A stretch of DNA of 64,000 nucleotides from Azotobacter chroococcum (GTDB taxonomy: Bacteria; Pseudomonadota; Gammaproteobacteria; Pseudomonadales; Pseudomonadaceae), in the NCBI RefSeq assembly GCF_004339665.1, contig NZ_SMMU01000004.1, positions 1 to 64,000 on the forward strand, written 5' to 3'. A program made the position numbers and the translations under genes. Below the pieces are notes generated by a model. It had not been told where the DNA came from and made no database searches. It was given only the letters and a program-made list of their open reading frames with translations. This document shows positions 40,140 through 49,702 of this stretch, in pieces (within the stretch, counting starts at the first letter, position 1; every line of letters begins with the position of its first letter).

Positions 40140-40501
40140 GATGGCTCTCTCTGTCTTTGAACTGAGGACTGGTTCATTCGAACTAGGCATCGAGGGTGAA
40201 TAGCGCCATAGTTCATGAAGGTCAGCGGGTGCAGCGGGTCGGTATATACAATTGGATCGCCGTAGATAAAGCTGTAATTGGCAGCAGCCTGACGCAGAGT
40301 TCTGGTGGGGCGCCCTTTGGTAGGGACGAAAATTGGTTCGTCATAAGCGCGCCACAGGTCCCGGGAAATTAACTCCAAGGTATAAGCTGCCGCGTCAGGA
40401 TCGGATAAATACTCCGCTATCGGACCGTAAGTCATGTCGACATGGCCGAGGATATTCCGAGCTGCGTGCAGGCCATCTCCTGAGGCTGTTTCAATGCCCA
40501 C
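40136..40501 (-). CDS. protein of unknown function paired with the HExxH protein
   Basis: 121 residues if started at GTG 40501, which has AGGAG nine bases upstream; an alternative GTG at 40558 overlaps the clpV stop (GTGA) and gives 140 residues. I do not recognise the family. Visible features: ILGHVDMTYGPIAEYLSDPD, aromatic-rich SRDLWRAYDEPIF and FIYGDPIVYTDPLHPLTFMN; no membrane segment. AT-richer than its neighbours, like the metallopeptidase gene it overlaps. The two may be effector and partner (adaptor or immunity), acquired together. Confidence 0.6.
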   Translation of the reverse strand: MGIETASGDGLHAARNILGHVDMTYGPIAEYLSDPDAAAYTLELISRDLWRAYDEPIFVPTKGRPTRTLRQAAANYSFIYGDPIVYTDPLHPLTFMNYGAIHPRCLVRMNQSSVQRQREPS

Positions 40502-40554
40502 CTTTTCATGCTCCTGATAGGGTATATTGCAGCCGGATTCCTCTGTGCCGGTTC

Positions 40555-43092
40555 TCACTCCAATACCCACTCCGCCAACTTGCCCGCCACTTCCGCCATC
40601 AATAAATTCTCGATATCCCGTACTCCCGCCGAGCTGCACTTGGCCAGTACCGCCTTGACGAGGCTGGGGTCGAAGTCGAATTGTTTGCCGGTGGCGGCCT
40701 TATAGCGATTCCGCAATTTTTCCAGTTTGGCCCGGACTATGTTTTCCAGGGTGGCGTCGTCCAGGTTGCGGTAAGGCACCACGGTCATGCGAGCGAGAAA
40801 GGCCGGGCGGAAGCTGCCCAACAACACATGACGCAGTTGGGCATTGAAGGTGTCGCTGCCAATCTGTGCGGCCGGGGTGTCGAGAACGAGTTCGGCGCCG
40901 ACGTTGCTGGTGGCGAGGATCACGGTGTTCTTGAAGTCCACCACCAGACCGGTGCCGTCCTCCATAACGCCCTTGTCGAACACGTTGTAGAAGGCTTCCA
41001 GCACGTCGGGGTGGGCCTTTTCGATCTCGTCGAGCAGCACCACCGAATAAGGGCGGCGGCGCACGGCCTCGGTGAGCACGCCGCCGCTGCCGTAGCCGAC
41101 GTAGCCGGGCGGGGCGCCCTTGAGCTGGCTGACGGTGTGGGCTTCCTGGTACTCGGAGAGGTTGATGCTGATGAGGTTGCGCTCGCCGCCGTACAGGGCG
41201 TCGGCCAGGGCGTAGGCGGTTTCGGTCTTGCCGACGCCGGTGGGGCCGAGCAGGAGGAACACGCCGACCGGCTTCTGCGGGTCGGTGAGGCCGGCGCGGT
41301 AGGCCTGGATGCGCTGGGCGATGGTGTCCAGGGCGGCATCCTGGCCCATCACCCGCTGCGCCATGCGCTGGCCGAGGGTGCGCACGGCATGGGCCTCGTC
41401 GGCGAGCATCTTGCCGACCGGGATGCCGGTCCAGCCGGCGATCACCGCGGCCACGGCCTTGGAGTCCACCTGCTCGGGGACCAGCGGGTCGTCCTGGCGG
41501 ATGGCTTCCAGGCCGGCCTCCAGGCGCAGCAGCTCGGCGGCCAGGTGGTCGATGCGTCCGTCCAGCTCCTCGTCGGGGTTGCTGGCGTCGGCACCGTCGC
41601 TCAGGGCGAGCAGTTCCCGGCGCGCCTCCAGCAGGGCGCGCACGGCCTCGCGCTCTTCCTGCCAGCGGCCTTCCAGTTCGCGGATCGCCATGATGTTGCC
41701 GGCCGATTCGTCCTCCAGGGCGGTGATGCGCTCGCGGTGGTCGAGGCCGGTGGCCTGTTCGCGGCGCAGGCGGTCGAGTTCCTCCTTCAGCGCCTGCTGG
41801 CGATGGCGAAGGCTCTCCAGAGGCGGCGGCACGTCGTGCTGGCCGAGGGCGACGCGGGCGCAGGCGGTGTCCAGCACGCTGATCGCCTTGTCCGGCAGCT
41901 GCCGTCCGGAGATGTAGCGGTGCGACAGTTTCACCGCGTCCTGGATGGCCGCGTCCAGCACCTGCACGCCGTGGTGCTGTTCCAGCTTGGCGGCGACGCC
42001 GCGCAGCATCTCCACGGCGGTGGCCTCGTCCGGCTCCTCGACCTGTACCAGCTGGAAGCGCCGGGCCAGGGCCGGGTCCTTCTCGAAGTACTTCTTGTAT
42101 TCCAGCCAGGTGGTGGCGGCGAGGGTGCGCAGCTCGCCGCGCGCCAGGGCCGGCTTGAGCAGGTTGGCGGCGTCGCTGCCGCCCTCGGCGGCGCCGGCGC
42201 CGATCAGGGTGTGGGCCTCGTCGATGAACAGGATCACCGGCCGTTCGGCGTTGCGCACCGCGTCGATCACGCCCTTCAGGCGCTGCTCGAACTCGCCCTT
42301 GACCCCCGCGCCGGCCTGCAGCAGGCCGAGGTCGAGGACGCGCACGTCGACGTTCTGCAAGGGCGGCGGCACGTCGCCGGCGGCGATGCGCAGGGCCAGG
42401 CCCTCGACCACCGCGGTCTTGCCGACGCCGGGGGCGCCGACCAGGATCGGGTTGTTCTGCCGGCGGCGCAGCAGGATGTCGATGCTCTGGCGGATTTCCC
42501 CGTCGCGGCCGACGATCGGGTCGATGCGCCCGGCGCGGGCGTCGGCGGTCAGGTCCTGGGTGTACTGGGCGAGGAAGCCGTCCTCCGCCGGTGCGTTGGC
42601 CTGGCCCTGCGGCGGGCGGGCCGGTCGTTCGCGCGAGGTCTGGGTCCACTCGGCGAGGTGGCTGCGCAGGGCTTCGCGCGGGATGCGCAGCAGCGAGGAG
42701 GCGCTGTTCAACAGCAGGCTGCGGCGCTCCTCGCGGTCGAGCAGGGCGAGCAGCAGCAGGCCGGAACGGATGCTCGGCTGGTTCTGCAGGCTGGCGTGGA
42801 CCACGGCATCCTCCAGAAGGCCGATGAGGTTCGGCGAGAGCGCCGGGGTGCGGGTGCTGCCGGCCTTGAACAGCTCCAGGGCGCGGTTGATCTCGCCGGC
42901 CACGGCATCGCGTTCCAGGCCGAAGCGCGGCAGCACCCAGGCCAGGTCGCCGCCCTCGATGTCCAGCAGCTCCAGCAGGAGGTGCTCGATCTCGACGTAA
43001 TGGTGGGTGCGCTGCAGGCAGCGCTGGGCGGCGCGTTCCAGGGCGCGGCGGCAGTCGCCGTCGAGCCGTCCGATCAGGGTGCCCAGTTCCAT
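40555..43092 (-). CDS. clpV: ClpV, T6SS sheath-recycling AAA+ ATPase (TssH)
   Basis: 845 residues from MELGTLIGRLDGDC at 43092, with GGAGG nine bases upstream; the longer reading to 43419 runs through tssG and is rejected. N-domain (1-150), first AAA+ with Walker A GAPGVGKT and Walker B ILFIDEAHTLIG, a coiled middle domain (about 390-520), and second AAA+ with Walker A GPTGVGKT. It disassembles contracted TssB/C sheaths for reuse in the cytoplasm. Its start overlaps the region just after tssG. Confidence 0.95.
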   Translation of the reverse strand: MELGTLIGRLDGDCRRALERAAQRCLQRTHHYVEIEHLLLELLDIEGGDLAWVLPRFGLERDAVAGEINRALELFKAGSTRTPALSPNLIGLLEDAVVHASLQNQPSIRSGLLLLALLDREERRSLLLNSASSLLRIPREALRSHLAEWTQTSRERPARPPQGQANAPAEDGFLAQYTQDLTADARAGRIDPIVGRDGEIRQSIDILLRRRQNNPILVGAPGVGKTAVVEGLALRIAAGDVPPPLQNVDVRVLDLGLLQAGAGVKGEFEQRLKGVIDAVRNAERPVILFIDEAHTLIGAGAAEGGSDAANLLKPALARGELRTLAATTWLEYKKYFEKDPALARRFQLVQVEEPDEATAVEMLRGVAAKLEQHHGVQVLDAAIQDAVKLSHRYISGRQLPDKAISVLDTACARVALGQHDVPPPLESLRHRQQALKEELDRLRREQATGLDHRERITALEDESAGNIMAIRELEGRWQEEREAVRALLEARRELLALSDGADASNPDEELDGRIDHLAAELLRLEAGLEAIRQDDPLVPEQVDSKAVAAVIAGWTGIPVGKMLADEAHAVRTLGQRMAQRVMGQDAALDTIAQRIQAYRAGLTDPQKPVGVFLLLGPTGVGKTETAYALADALYGGERNLISINLSEYQEAHTVSQLKGAPPGYVGYGSGGVLTEAVRRRPYSVVLLDEIEKAHPDVLEAFYNVFDKGVMEDGTGLVVDFKNTVILATSNVGAELVLDTPAAQIGSDTFNAQLRHVLLGSFRPAFLARMTVVPYRNLDDATLENIVRAKLEKLRNRYKAATGKQFDFDPSLVKAVLAKCSSAGVRDIENLLMAEVAGKLAEWVLE

Positions 43093-43094
43093 GT

Positions 43095-44114
43095 TCAATT
43101 CACCTCCGGCAGGCGCAGTCGGGTATCGAAGTGGCGGATGGCGGCGCAGGGCCGCCAGCGCAGGCCGCCGTTCCAGTTCAGCCGCGGCGGCGCCTGGCGG
43201 TCGAGCGACAGCGGCCGGGCACCCCTGACCAGCAGGCGCAGCGCGCAGTCCAGGTCCGGGCCGAAGTAGAGGGTGGCCAGGCCGGCGAGTTGCTGGTGGG
43301 CGTCGCCGTCCGGCAGGAAGGCCGTGGCCTGCACCGGTTCCAGGGGGCCGAGGATCAGGCGGATGCCGGCGTGCTCGTCCCAGATCCGGGTGCCGGCCAC
43401 GGCGTCGTGGCCCAGGCACAGGTTGCGGCGGCCGCGGCCGAGGACACTACGGCTGGCCGGCGGGATGGGGCGCCAGGCACCCTGGTAGGCCTCGGCCCGC
43501 ACCGGCAGGCGGAAATGGTGGCGGACGACGGCGGCGAAGCCGGCCAGCGAGCGGCGACCGCCGGCGAACAGCGCGCTGCGGGCGAGGATCGCCGCGTCCG
43601 GCAGGCTCTGGCGCTCGTGCAGGCCCTTGGGCAGCAGGCCGGCCAGGGCGCGCAGCTGGTCGTGCACCGGGCTGCTCTGCGGCGCACCGAAGCCCAGGGC
43701 GACGCGGTGCTTGCGCAGGCTGCGGTACAGCAGGCTGAGCAGGCGGTGCTGGAACAGGTCGAGAAACTCGCCGGGTCCGTGGTCCTTCTGCCGCGCTCTT
43801 TGCTGCAGCCATTCCTGGTAGGCGTAGGGCAGCGATCCGTCGGGGCCGCCGAGGCCGAACACCGGGGTGCTCAGTACCGGCCGCGCATCCTGGTCGTTTT
43901 CCAGGCTCTGCACCTGGCTGGCGGCGAACAGCGGCGTCAGCGGCCCGCGCAGGCGCAGTGCCTCGGCGTGCGGCGCCGTGCCGCTGCCGAGCGGCGTCGC
44001 CTGCGGGCGTTCGCGTTCGAGCAGCAGCAGCGCCTGCAGCAGCTCGAAGGCCTGCGGTTCGCGGCGCAGGCGCTCGCTCAGAGGGAGAGCGGCATTCCGG
44101 CCTGTGGCTGCCAC
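43095..44114 (-). CDS. tssG: TssG, T6SS baseplate component
   Basis: 339 residues from a GTG at 44112-44114 (MAATGRNAALPLSERLRREP), inside the end of tssF; the frame stays open further upstream but that part is antisense-like and rejected. TssG features include RREPQAFELLQALLLLER at the start, ENDQDARPVLSTPVFGLGG, and LPYAYQEWLQQRARQKD. With TssE, TssF and TssK it forms the baseplate wedge. Usual length is about 330-350. Confidence 0.9.
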   Translation of the reverse strand: MAATGRNAALPLSERLRREPQAFELLQALLLLERERPQATPLGSGTAPHAEALRLRGPLTPLFAASQVQSLENDQDARPVLSTPVFGLGGPDGSLPYAYQEWLQQRARQKDHGPGEFLDLFQHRLLSLLYRSLRKHRVALGFGAPQSSPVHDQLRALAGLLPKGLHERQSLPDAAILARSALFAGGRRSLAGFAAVVRHHFRLPVRAEAYQGAWRPIPPASRSVLGRGRRNLCLGHDAVAGTRIWDEHAGIRLILGPLEPVQATAFLPDGDAHQQLAGLATLYFGPDLDCALRLLVRGARPLSLDRQAPPRLNWNGGLRWRPCAAIRHFDTRLRLPEVN

Positions 44115-45871
44115 GTCTTGATCTCCTTGTCGGCCTGGACCAGCGTGGTGCGCACGAAGCGGTTGGCGCTGGCGTAGAGCGAGAAGAACTGCGCGAGGAC
44201 GGCGGAGAACAGCACGGCGCTGCTGCCGACGAAGTGTTGTGGGTCGAGGTGCAGGCGCACGCCCAGGCCGTTGCGCCAGCCGCGCCAGGCATCCTCGCCG
44301 CCCCGGGCGACGATGCGTTCGCAGTCGAGTCGGAGCAGGCCGTCGATCTGCCGGCGCGCGCCGGGCTCGTCGCGCAGGTTGTGCAGCTGGAGCATTTCCT
44401 TGAGCGCGTCCAGAGCCCGTTCGCCCTCCACCAGCGAGAGGTGGTTGAGGGTCAGCTGCGACACCAGTCGCCAGCGCGATTCGCCGCCGAGGCGCGGCAG
44501 GCTCTGCGGCGTCGGCGGATTGCGCAGGCGGGCGCGCGCCACCGGACCGGGTCGCTCGAAATCCAGCCGGGTGCCGGCGCCCAAGGCTTCGGCGAGGTGC
44601 CGGCTGGTGCACAGCAGCTCGGCGGTCAGGCTGTAGTCAGGCGCCTCGCGCTGCGGGTCGAAGCGGGTGTCGACCAGGCTCAGCAGCAGGTCGCTGCCCA
44701 AGCGGTTCGGCGCCAGCCCGTTGATGCGCCGGGCGTGCCAGTAGAGGCGGCTCTCGCCGAGGGCGTGATGGCAGCCGTAGTAGGCGGGCACCTGGCGCAC
44801 ACCCTGTGCCGAGCAGGCGCGCAGCGCGCGGATGCTGTGGATCTCCACGCTGTTTTCGCGGTGGCTGTCGGCGACCAGCCGGTACTCGCTGCGGGTGCCG
44901 TCCGGGCGCAGCGGTTCCGAGGTGCGCGGGAACAGGTTGATCAACGGGGCGCACCCGAGCGCGAAGTCCGCCGCCTGCAGGTGCAGGCGGCCGGCCGGGG
45001 CGCGGTCGAAGACAATGTACAGCTGGAGTTCTTCGGCCGCGCCGGCGGGCGCCTGCACGGGCAGGTCGAAGAAGGCGAACTTGTCCGGGAAGGCGAAGTA
45101 TTCGGCCAGGAGGCGCAGGCCGGGGTGCAACCCGTCCTCGTCCGGCAGCAGGGCCTCGGCGGCGGAAAAGCCAGCCGGCTGCGGCAGTCCGGGCAGCGCC
45201 TGCGGCAGGCTGCCCGGCACTCCGGCGAGGACCTGCAGAGCATGGGCGCCCAGCAGGTCGTAGAGGCTGGCGCCGAGCATCGGCGAAGCGGCCAGGTGCA
45301 GGCGCAGGCGGCGCACGGACAGCTCCGGCCAGCAGCTCTCGCCCAGGCAGCGCAGGCTCAGGCGCAGGGCCGAGCGGGCCTGCGCCACGCCGGTCAGGGC
45401 GCAGGCCTCGTCGCCGGCGAGGAAGGTCGCCTCGACGATTTCCAGCGGCCACAGCTCGACCTCGGCGGTGGTGCGGAAGTGGACGCTGGCGCCGTCGGCG
45501 CCGGTGACGAACAGCGGCGTGTCGCGCGGCAGGCGGTAGCCCTCGGCGAGGTTGCCCTTGGTCGGGTCCGGCTCGAAGCGGACGACCGCGCAGGAGGGCA
45601 GGGGGCGCAGGGCCAGCGGATACAGCTGCTCCAGCAGGGCGTCGCTGAACTCGGCGTAGTCGTCGTCGAGGCGCCGCTGCAGGCGCGCGGCGAGCAGGGA
45701 AAAGCCTTCCAGCAGGCGTTCCACATGGGGGTCCGGGCACTCGCCGGGAGACAGCTCCAGGCGCCGGGCGACCTTGGGATACCGCTCGGCGAAGGCGGCG
45801 CCGGCATGCCGCAGCCAGGTCAGTTCGCGCTGGTAGTAGTCGAGCAGGACCTCGTCAATCGAGTCGCTCAT
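44078..45871 (-). CDS. tssF: TssF, T6SS baseplate component
   Basis: 597 residues, the normal TssF size. Starts MSDSIDEVLLDYYQRELTWL and contains the conserved RRLELSPGECPDPHVERLLE and the ADSHRENSVEIHSIRALRA segment. Its start lies inside the tssE end and its stop lies inside the tssG start. Cytoplasmic baseplate wedge protein. Confidence 0.95.
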   Translation of the reverse strand: MSDSIDEVLLDYYQRELTWLRHAGAAFAERYPKVARRLELSPGECPDPHVERLLEGFSLLAARLQRRLDDDYAEFSDALLEQLYPLALRPLPSCAVVRFEPDPTKGNLAEGYRLPRDTPLFVTGADGASVHFRTTAEVELWPLEIVEATFLAGDEACALTGVAQARSALRLSLRCLGESCWPELSVRRLRLHLAASPMLGASLYDLLGAHALQVLAGVPGSLPQALPGLPQPAGFSAAEALLPDEDGLHPGLRLLAEYFAFPDKFAFFDLPVQAPAGAAEELQLYIVFDRAPAGRLHLQAADFALGCAPLINLFPRTSEPLRPDGTRSEYRLVADSHRENSVEIHSIRALRACSAQGVRQVPAYYGCHHALGESRLYWHARRINGLAPNRLGSDLLLSLVDTRFDPQREAPDYSLTAELLCTSRHLAEALGAGTRLDFERPGPVARARLRNPPTPQSLPRLGGESRWRLVSQLTLNHLSLVEGERALDALKEMLQLHNLRDEPGARRQIDGLLRLDCERIVARGGEDAWRGWRNGLGVRLHLDPQHFVGSSAVLFSAVLAQFFSLYASANRFVRTTLVQADKEIKTWQPQAGMPLSL

Positions 45872-46307
45872 GGCGCACCTCGAAACCGTCCGCGCCTTCC
45901 TCGATCAGGAACGATACGGGCCAGCGCTGCTGCCCGCCACGCAGGACGCCGCTCAGGCGCACGCACAGCCGCTGGCGCTGGCCCGCAACGGGCAGCAGCT
46001 CGATCTCGCCCGGTTGCAGGCGCGGCTCGAACTGCAGGATGGCGCCGCGGATTTCCCGGGTCAGCTGCCGGCGGTCGGCGCTGCGCTCGGCCTGCAGCGC
46101 GCTCCAGTCGGCGATGCCGTAGTCGAGCACGCTCGCCGGGGTGGTGAGCGGTCGCGGGCCGCGGCGGGTATTGAGCAGCCGCAGCAGCTCGGCGCGCACC
46201 GAGTCGGCCAGCGCCTCCCGGTCGAAGTCCGCGGCGTCGCGGTCTCCCGCCGTGGCGGCCAGGCGCTCGAACAGCGGAGGCCGGATTGTCGTGCCGGAGG
46301 CGCCCAT
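45855..46307 (-). CDS. tssE: TssE, gp25-like T6SS baseplate protein
   Basis: 150 residues. The PPLFERL start and the gp25-like core (PASVLDYGIADWSALQAERS, REIRGAILQFEPRLQPGEIE) are characteristic. It nucleates sheath assembly at the baseplate. It is 15 bases after hcp and overlaps tssF. Confidence 0.93.
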   Translation of the reverse strand: MGASGTTIRPPLFERLAATAGDRDAADFDREALADSVRAELLRLLNTRRGPRPLTTPASVLDYGIADWSALQAERSADRRQLTREIRGAILQFEPRLQPGEIELLPVAGQRQRLCVRLSGVLRGGQQRWPVSFLIEEGADGFEVRHERLD

Positions 46308-46322
46308 GGCCGGCCGGGTCCG

Positions 46323-46820
46323 TTACTTGACGACCTTGTTGGCGGCCAGGTCCCAGGTCGAGGCGGCCGTGCCTTCCTTGCTGCCGTCGTTCTTCTGGGC
46401 GGTCAGTTCCCACTTGATCTTGGTGAAGTTGAGCGACAGGGTCTCGACCGGCTTGCCGCCCGCCCCGCCGCTGACGCTGACGTTGGAGAGCACCGCGTTG
46501 TTCAGGGTGTAGACGATGAAGGGCAGGATCTGGCCGTTGCTCTCGGCGGAGTTGCGGCCGACGGTGATCTTCACCTCGGGGATGGCCTTGCCGGCGCAGC
46601 AGTATTCGTTGAGCGAGGGGGTCGAGGTGTCGACGAACTTGGTGACGGTGAACTCGCCGATGTGCGGCTTGCCGGAGGTGCGCTCCGTGTTGCTGACGTC
46701 GTTGGTGACCTGCATGGCCACGTTGTGGCTGTAGGACATCAGCTCGATCTTGTCGGTGTAGCCTTCGATCTGGCTGTCGCCTTTGATGTCGTCGCCGAGG
46801 TCGAGAATGATCGCATCCAT
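46323..46820 (-). CDS. hcp: Hcp, T6SS inner-tube protein (TssD)
   Basis: 165 residues. Typical Hcp motifs: MDAIILDLGDDIKGDSQIEG, IELMSYSHNVAMQV and KIKWELTAQKNDGS. It stacks as hexamers to form the tube and is also secreted. An AGGAG ribosome site precedes the ATG. It lies between tssC and tssE in the operon, no toxin extension. Confidence 0.96.
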   Translation of the reverse strand: MDAIILDLGDDIKGDSQIEGYTDKIELMSYSHNVAMQVTNDVSNTERTSGKPHIGEFTVTKFVDTSTPSLNEYCCAGKAIPEVKITVGRNSAESNGQILPFIVYTLNNAVLSNVSVSGGAGGKPVETLSLNFTKIKWELTAQKNDGSKEGTAASTWDLAANKVVK

Positions 46821-46894
46821 CGGATGGAACTCCTGAATCTATGCCGTATCGGGATAAGGGAGGGTTCCCGCCGGGAGGCCGGCGGGAGCGCGGG

Positions 46895-48376
46895 TCAGGC
46901 TGCGGCCGGCGGCGGCAGCGTGGCGACCAGGCGGATCGAGGCGGTCAGCTCTTCCAGCTGGAAGTGCGGGCGGAGGAACACCGTGGCGCGGTAGACGCCC
47001 GGCTTGCCGGCGACTTCCGAGACGTCCACCCGCGCTTCGCGCAGCGGGTACTGCGCCTTGATTTCCTGCGGGGCGTTGTCGTTGATCAGCACGTAGTCGG
47101 CGATCCAGTTGTTCAGGTAGGTCTGCACGTTGTCGCGGGTCATGAAGCTGCCGACCTTGTCGCGCATGAGCACCTTAAGGTAGTGGGCGAAGCGCGAGGC
47201 CGCCAGGATGTAGGGCAGCATCGCCGAGATGCGCGCGTTGGCGTTGGCCTCGCTGGTGTTGTAGACCCTGGGCTTGTTGGTCGTCTGGCTGCCGAAGAAC
47301 ACCGCCAGGTCGCTGTTCTTCTTGTGGCAGAGGGCGATGAAGCCGAGGTCGTTGAGTTCCTTCTCGCGGCGGTCGGTGATCGCCACCTCGGTCGGGCATT
47401 TCAGCGACAGGTCGCCGGAGCTGGTGCGGAAGGTGTGCGCCGGCAGGCCCTCGACCGCGCCGCCACCCTCCACGCCGCGGATCGCCGCGCACCAGCCGTA
47501 GCGGGCGAAGGCCTCGGTGATGCGCTGGGTCATGGCCCAGGCGGCATTGCCCCAGAGGTACTTGGCGTGGTCGGTGCCGTTGACGTCCTCGACGAAGTTC
47601 ATGCCCTCCACCGGGCTGGTGTCCGGCCCGTAGGGCAGGCGCAGGAGGAAGTGCGGCAGCACCAGGGAGACGTAGCGAGAATCCTCGCTCTCGCGGAAGG
47701 AGCGCCACTTGATCAGCTCCTGGCTCTCGAAGACCTTCGCCAGATCGCGCGGCACCGCCAGCTCGGTAAAGCTGCCCATGTCGAACAGGCGCGGGCTGGC
47801 GGCGGCGATGAAGGGGGCGTGGGCGGCGGCGGCAACGTTGGAGAGCTTCTCCAGCAGGCCGATGTCCTGCGGGTGGCGGCCGAAGGTGTAGTCGCCGACC
47901 AGCAGGCTGAACGGGTGCCCGCCGAAGGTGCCGTACTCCTCCTCGTAGATCTTCTTGAACAGCGCGCTCTGGTCGAACTCGACGGCCTTCTCCAGGTCGG
48001 TCAGCAGTTCCTTCTGGGCCACGTTGAGCAGGCGCAGCTTCAGGCGCGCGCCGGTCTCGGTGTTTTTCACCAGCATGTGCAGGCCGCGCCAGGAAGCTTC
48101 CAGCTTCTGCAACTCGGGATGGTGGAGGATCTCGTTGAGCTGGTCGCCGATCAGGGCGTCGATCTGGGCGATGCGGTCGTTGATCATCGACACGGTGTCC
48201 TTGTCGATGGCCATGCCTTCGTCGAGGACCTGGGTGGCGAATTCCGCGAGCATGTCGCGGGCGTAGTCCTGCTGGCTGTCGTCGTGGGCCATGCGGCCTT
48301 CGGCGACGATGCGGTCAAGCAGGGACAGGGTGATGTTCTCGCTGGCTTGGGTCTCGCCGGCAGACGGCTGGGCCAT
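46895..48376 (-). CDS. tssC: TssC, large sheath protein
   Basis: 493 residues. Contains SWRGLHMLVKNTETGARLKL, FSLLVGDYTFGRHPQDIGLL and the C-terminal YVLINDNAPQEIKAQYPLRE, all TssC hallmarks. With TssB it forms the contractile sheath in the cytoplasm. GGAGG precedes the ATG. It follows tssB after 31 bases. Confidence 0.96.
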   Translation of the reverse strand: MAQPSAGETQASENITLSLLDRIVAEGRMAHDDSQQDYARDMLAEFATQVLDEGMAIDKDTVSMINDRIAQIDALIGDQLNEILHHPELQKLEASWRGLHMLVKNTETGARLKLRLLNVAQKELLTDLEKAVEFDQSALFKKIYEEEYGTFGGHPFSLLVGDYTFGRHPQDIGLLEKLSNVAAAAHAPFIAAASPRLFDMGSFTELAVPRDLAKVFESQELIKWRSFRESEDSRYVSLVLPHFLLRLPYGPDTSPVEGMNFVEDVNGTDHAKYLWGNAAWAMTQRITEAFARYGWCAAIRGVEGGGAVEGLPAHTFRTSSGDLSLKCPTEVAITDRREKELNDLGFIALCHKKNSDLAVFFGSQTTNKPRVYNTSEANANARISAMLPYILAASRFAHYLKVLMRDKVGSFMTRDNVQTYLNNWIADYVLINDNAPQEIKAQYPLREARVDVSEVAGKPGVYRATVFLRPHFQLEELTASIRLVATLPPPAAA

Positions 48377-48407
48377 GGCGAATCCTCCGTGAATGAGTGG
48401 TGGTCGA

Positions 48408-48971
48408 TCAGGCTTGCGGTTCTGCTGCCGGTTCGTCGGCGGGCGGTTCGGCGCTGGCCGCTGCCGGCGCGTGCTCGGCCTGCGGGCGGACCGACCTGAT
48501 CTCCTGCAGTCCCTCGGTGTTGGCCACGACGTCCTGCAGCAGCTTGTCCAGATCGTCGTTGCCGTCGAGCTTGGTGAGCAGGTCGCGCAGGCGCTGGCGC
48601 GCCTCGAACAGCCGGCGCAGCGGGGTCACCTGCTTGACGATGTTGACCGGGTCGAAGTCGTCGATGTGGTCGAAGCGCAGTTCGACGTTCAGCTTGCTGC
48701 CGTCGTTGCTCAGGGTGTTGTCGACCTGGAGGGTGGCACGGGGGGCGATGGAGGCGAGGACGTCGTTGAAGTTGTCGCGGTCGATTTCGACGAAGCGCCG
48801 GTCCATCAGCTTGGGCAGGGGGTTTTCCGGCTTGCCGGAGAGGTCGGCGAGGATGCCGACCACCAGCGGGAGTTCCTTCTTCTCGATGGCGTTCCCGATT
48901 TCCACGTCGTACGTGATCTGTACGCGGGGAGGACGAATCCTGTCGAGCTTGTGCTGCGTACTCTCGGCCAT
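48408..48971 (-). CDS. tssB: TssB, small sheath protein
   Basis: 187 residues from MAESTQHKLDRIRPPRVQIT at 48971 with GGAG upstream; the open frame reaches further into the intergenic region but has no ribosome site. ELPLVVGILADLSGKPENPL and MDRRFVEIDRDNFNDVL are typical. The C-terminus has an Ala/Pro/Glu-rich tail (PAAASAEPPADEPAAEPQA). First gene of the minus-strand T6SS operon. Divergent from tssJ across 187 bases, where both promoters must lie; no sigma-54 motif was found. Confidence 0.95.
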   Translation of the reverse strand: MAESTQHKLDRIRPPRVQITYDVEIGNAIEKKELPLVVGILADLSGKPENPLPKLMDRRFVEIDRDNFNDVLASIAPRATLQVDNTLSNDGSKLNVELRFDHIDDFDPVNIVKQVTPLRRLFEARQRLRDLLTKLDGNDDLDKLLQDVVANTEGLQEIRSVRPQAEHAPAAASAEPPADEPAAEPQA

Positions 48972-49158
48972 GATGGCTGACTCCGATGCAATGTTTCGAG
49001 CGCAATGCATCGGTTTCGCCGGCGATCGCACTCCCTTGCGGGGACCGCCCTGTGCAAGTCGACGGCAGTCCGGTCGAGTTCGTCGTAATATCAACGAGCT
49101 ATCAAAAAAGTTAAAACGGGTTTATAAGGGAATGCAAGCGAAACTTGATTAGAGCTTT

Positions 49159-49656
49159 ATGAAGCCTGGAATATTTCACTTCGGAAATATTGTTTTCGGT
49201 TCGCTCGCCGCCCTGGCGCTCAGCGCCTGCAGCCTGTTCGAGCCGGCCGTCGAGTTGAAGGCCCTGACCCTGGACGTGGCGCCGCGGGCCAACGACAACA
49301 CGCCGATCGCGGTGGATTTCGTCGCCGTCCAGGACCCCGAGCTGCTGAAGCTGTTTTCCGGCATGTCCGCCAGGCAGTGGTTCGCCGAGCGCGAGCAGCT
49401 CGGGCTCGATTACCGCAAGGCCTTCGCGGTGTGGGGGCTCGAGCTGGTGCCCGGCCAGTTCCTGGAGCTGGAGCGCTTCCCCCTGTCCGGAGCGCCCGCC
49501 GCCGGACTCCTGGTCTTCGCCGGCTACAACACGCCGGGCGTGCATCGCCTGCGCCTGGACGAGATGAGCGTCGTGCAGTTGCGCTTCGAAAGCCGGGACA
49601 TGCGGCTGTTCGGCACGAACGAGCGCCGCTATGGATTGCGCTGGTTTCATTGGTAG
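49159..49656 (+). CDS. tssJ: TssJ-like T6SS outer-membrane lipoprotein
   Basis: 165 residues. Lipoprotein signal with lipobox LSAC (ALALSACSLFEP; lipidated Cys near residue 24), then a small beta-sandwich-like domain containing ANDNTPIAVDFVAVQD. TssJ anchors the TssL-TssM complex to the outer membrane. The sequence is diverged, so the call leans on its position directly before tssK-tssL-tssM and its lipobox. Confidence 0.85.
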   Translation: MKPGIFHFGNIVFGSLAALALSACSLFEPAVELKALTLDVAPRANDNTPIAVDFVAVQDPELLKLFSGMSARQWFAEREQLGLDYRKAFAVWGLELVPGQFLELERFPLSGAPAAGLLVFAGYNTPGVHRLRLDEMSVVQLRFESRDMRLFGTNERRYGLRWFHW

Positions 49657-49702
49657 TGGCGGCGGGGCATTCCGTGCGTCGTGAAATCGAAAGGGATTCG
49701 TC

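Noticed and set aside
43095-44612. Longer tssG start extending to 44612
   Set aside because: The extra part overlaps tssF in another frame and is Arg/Ala-rich shadow sequence; the GTG at 44114 gives the family length.
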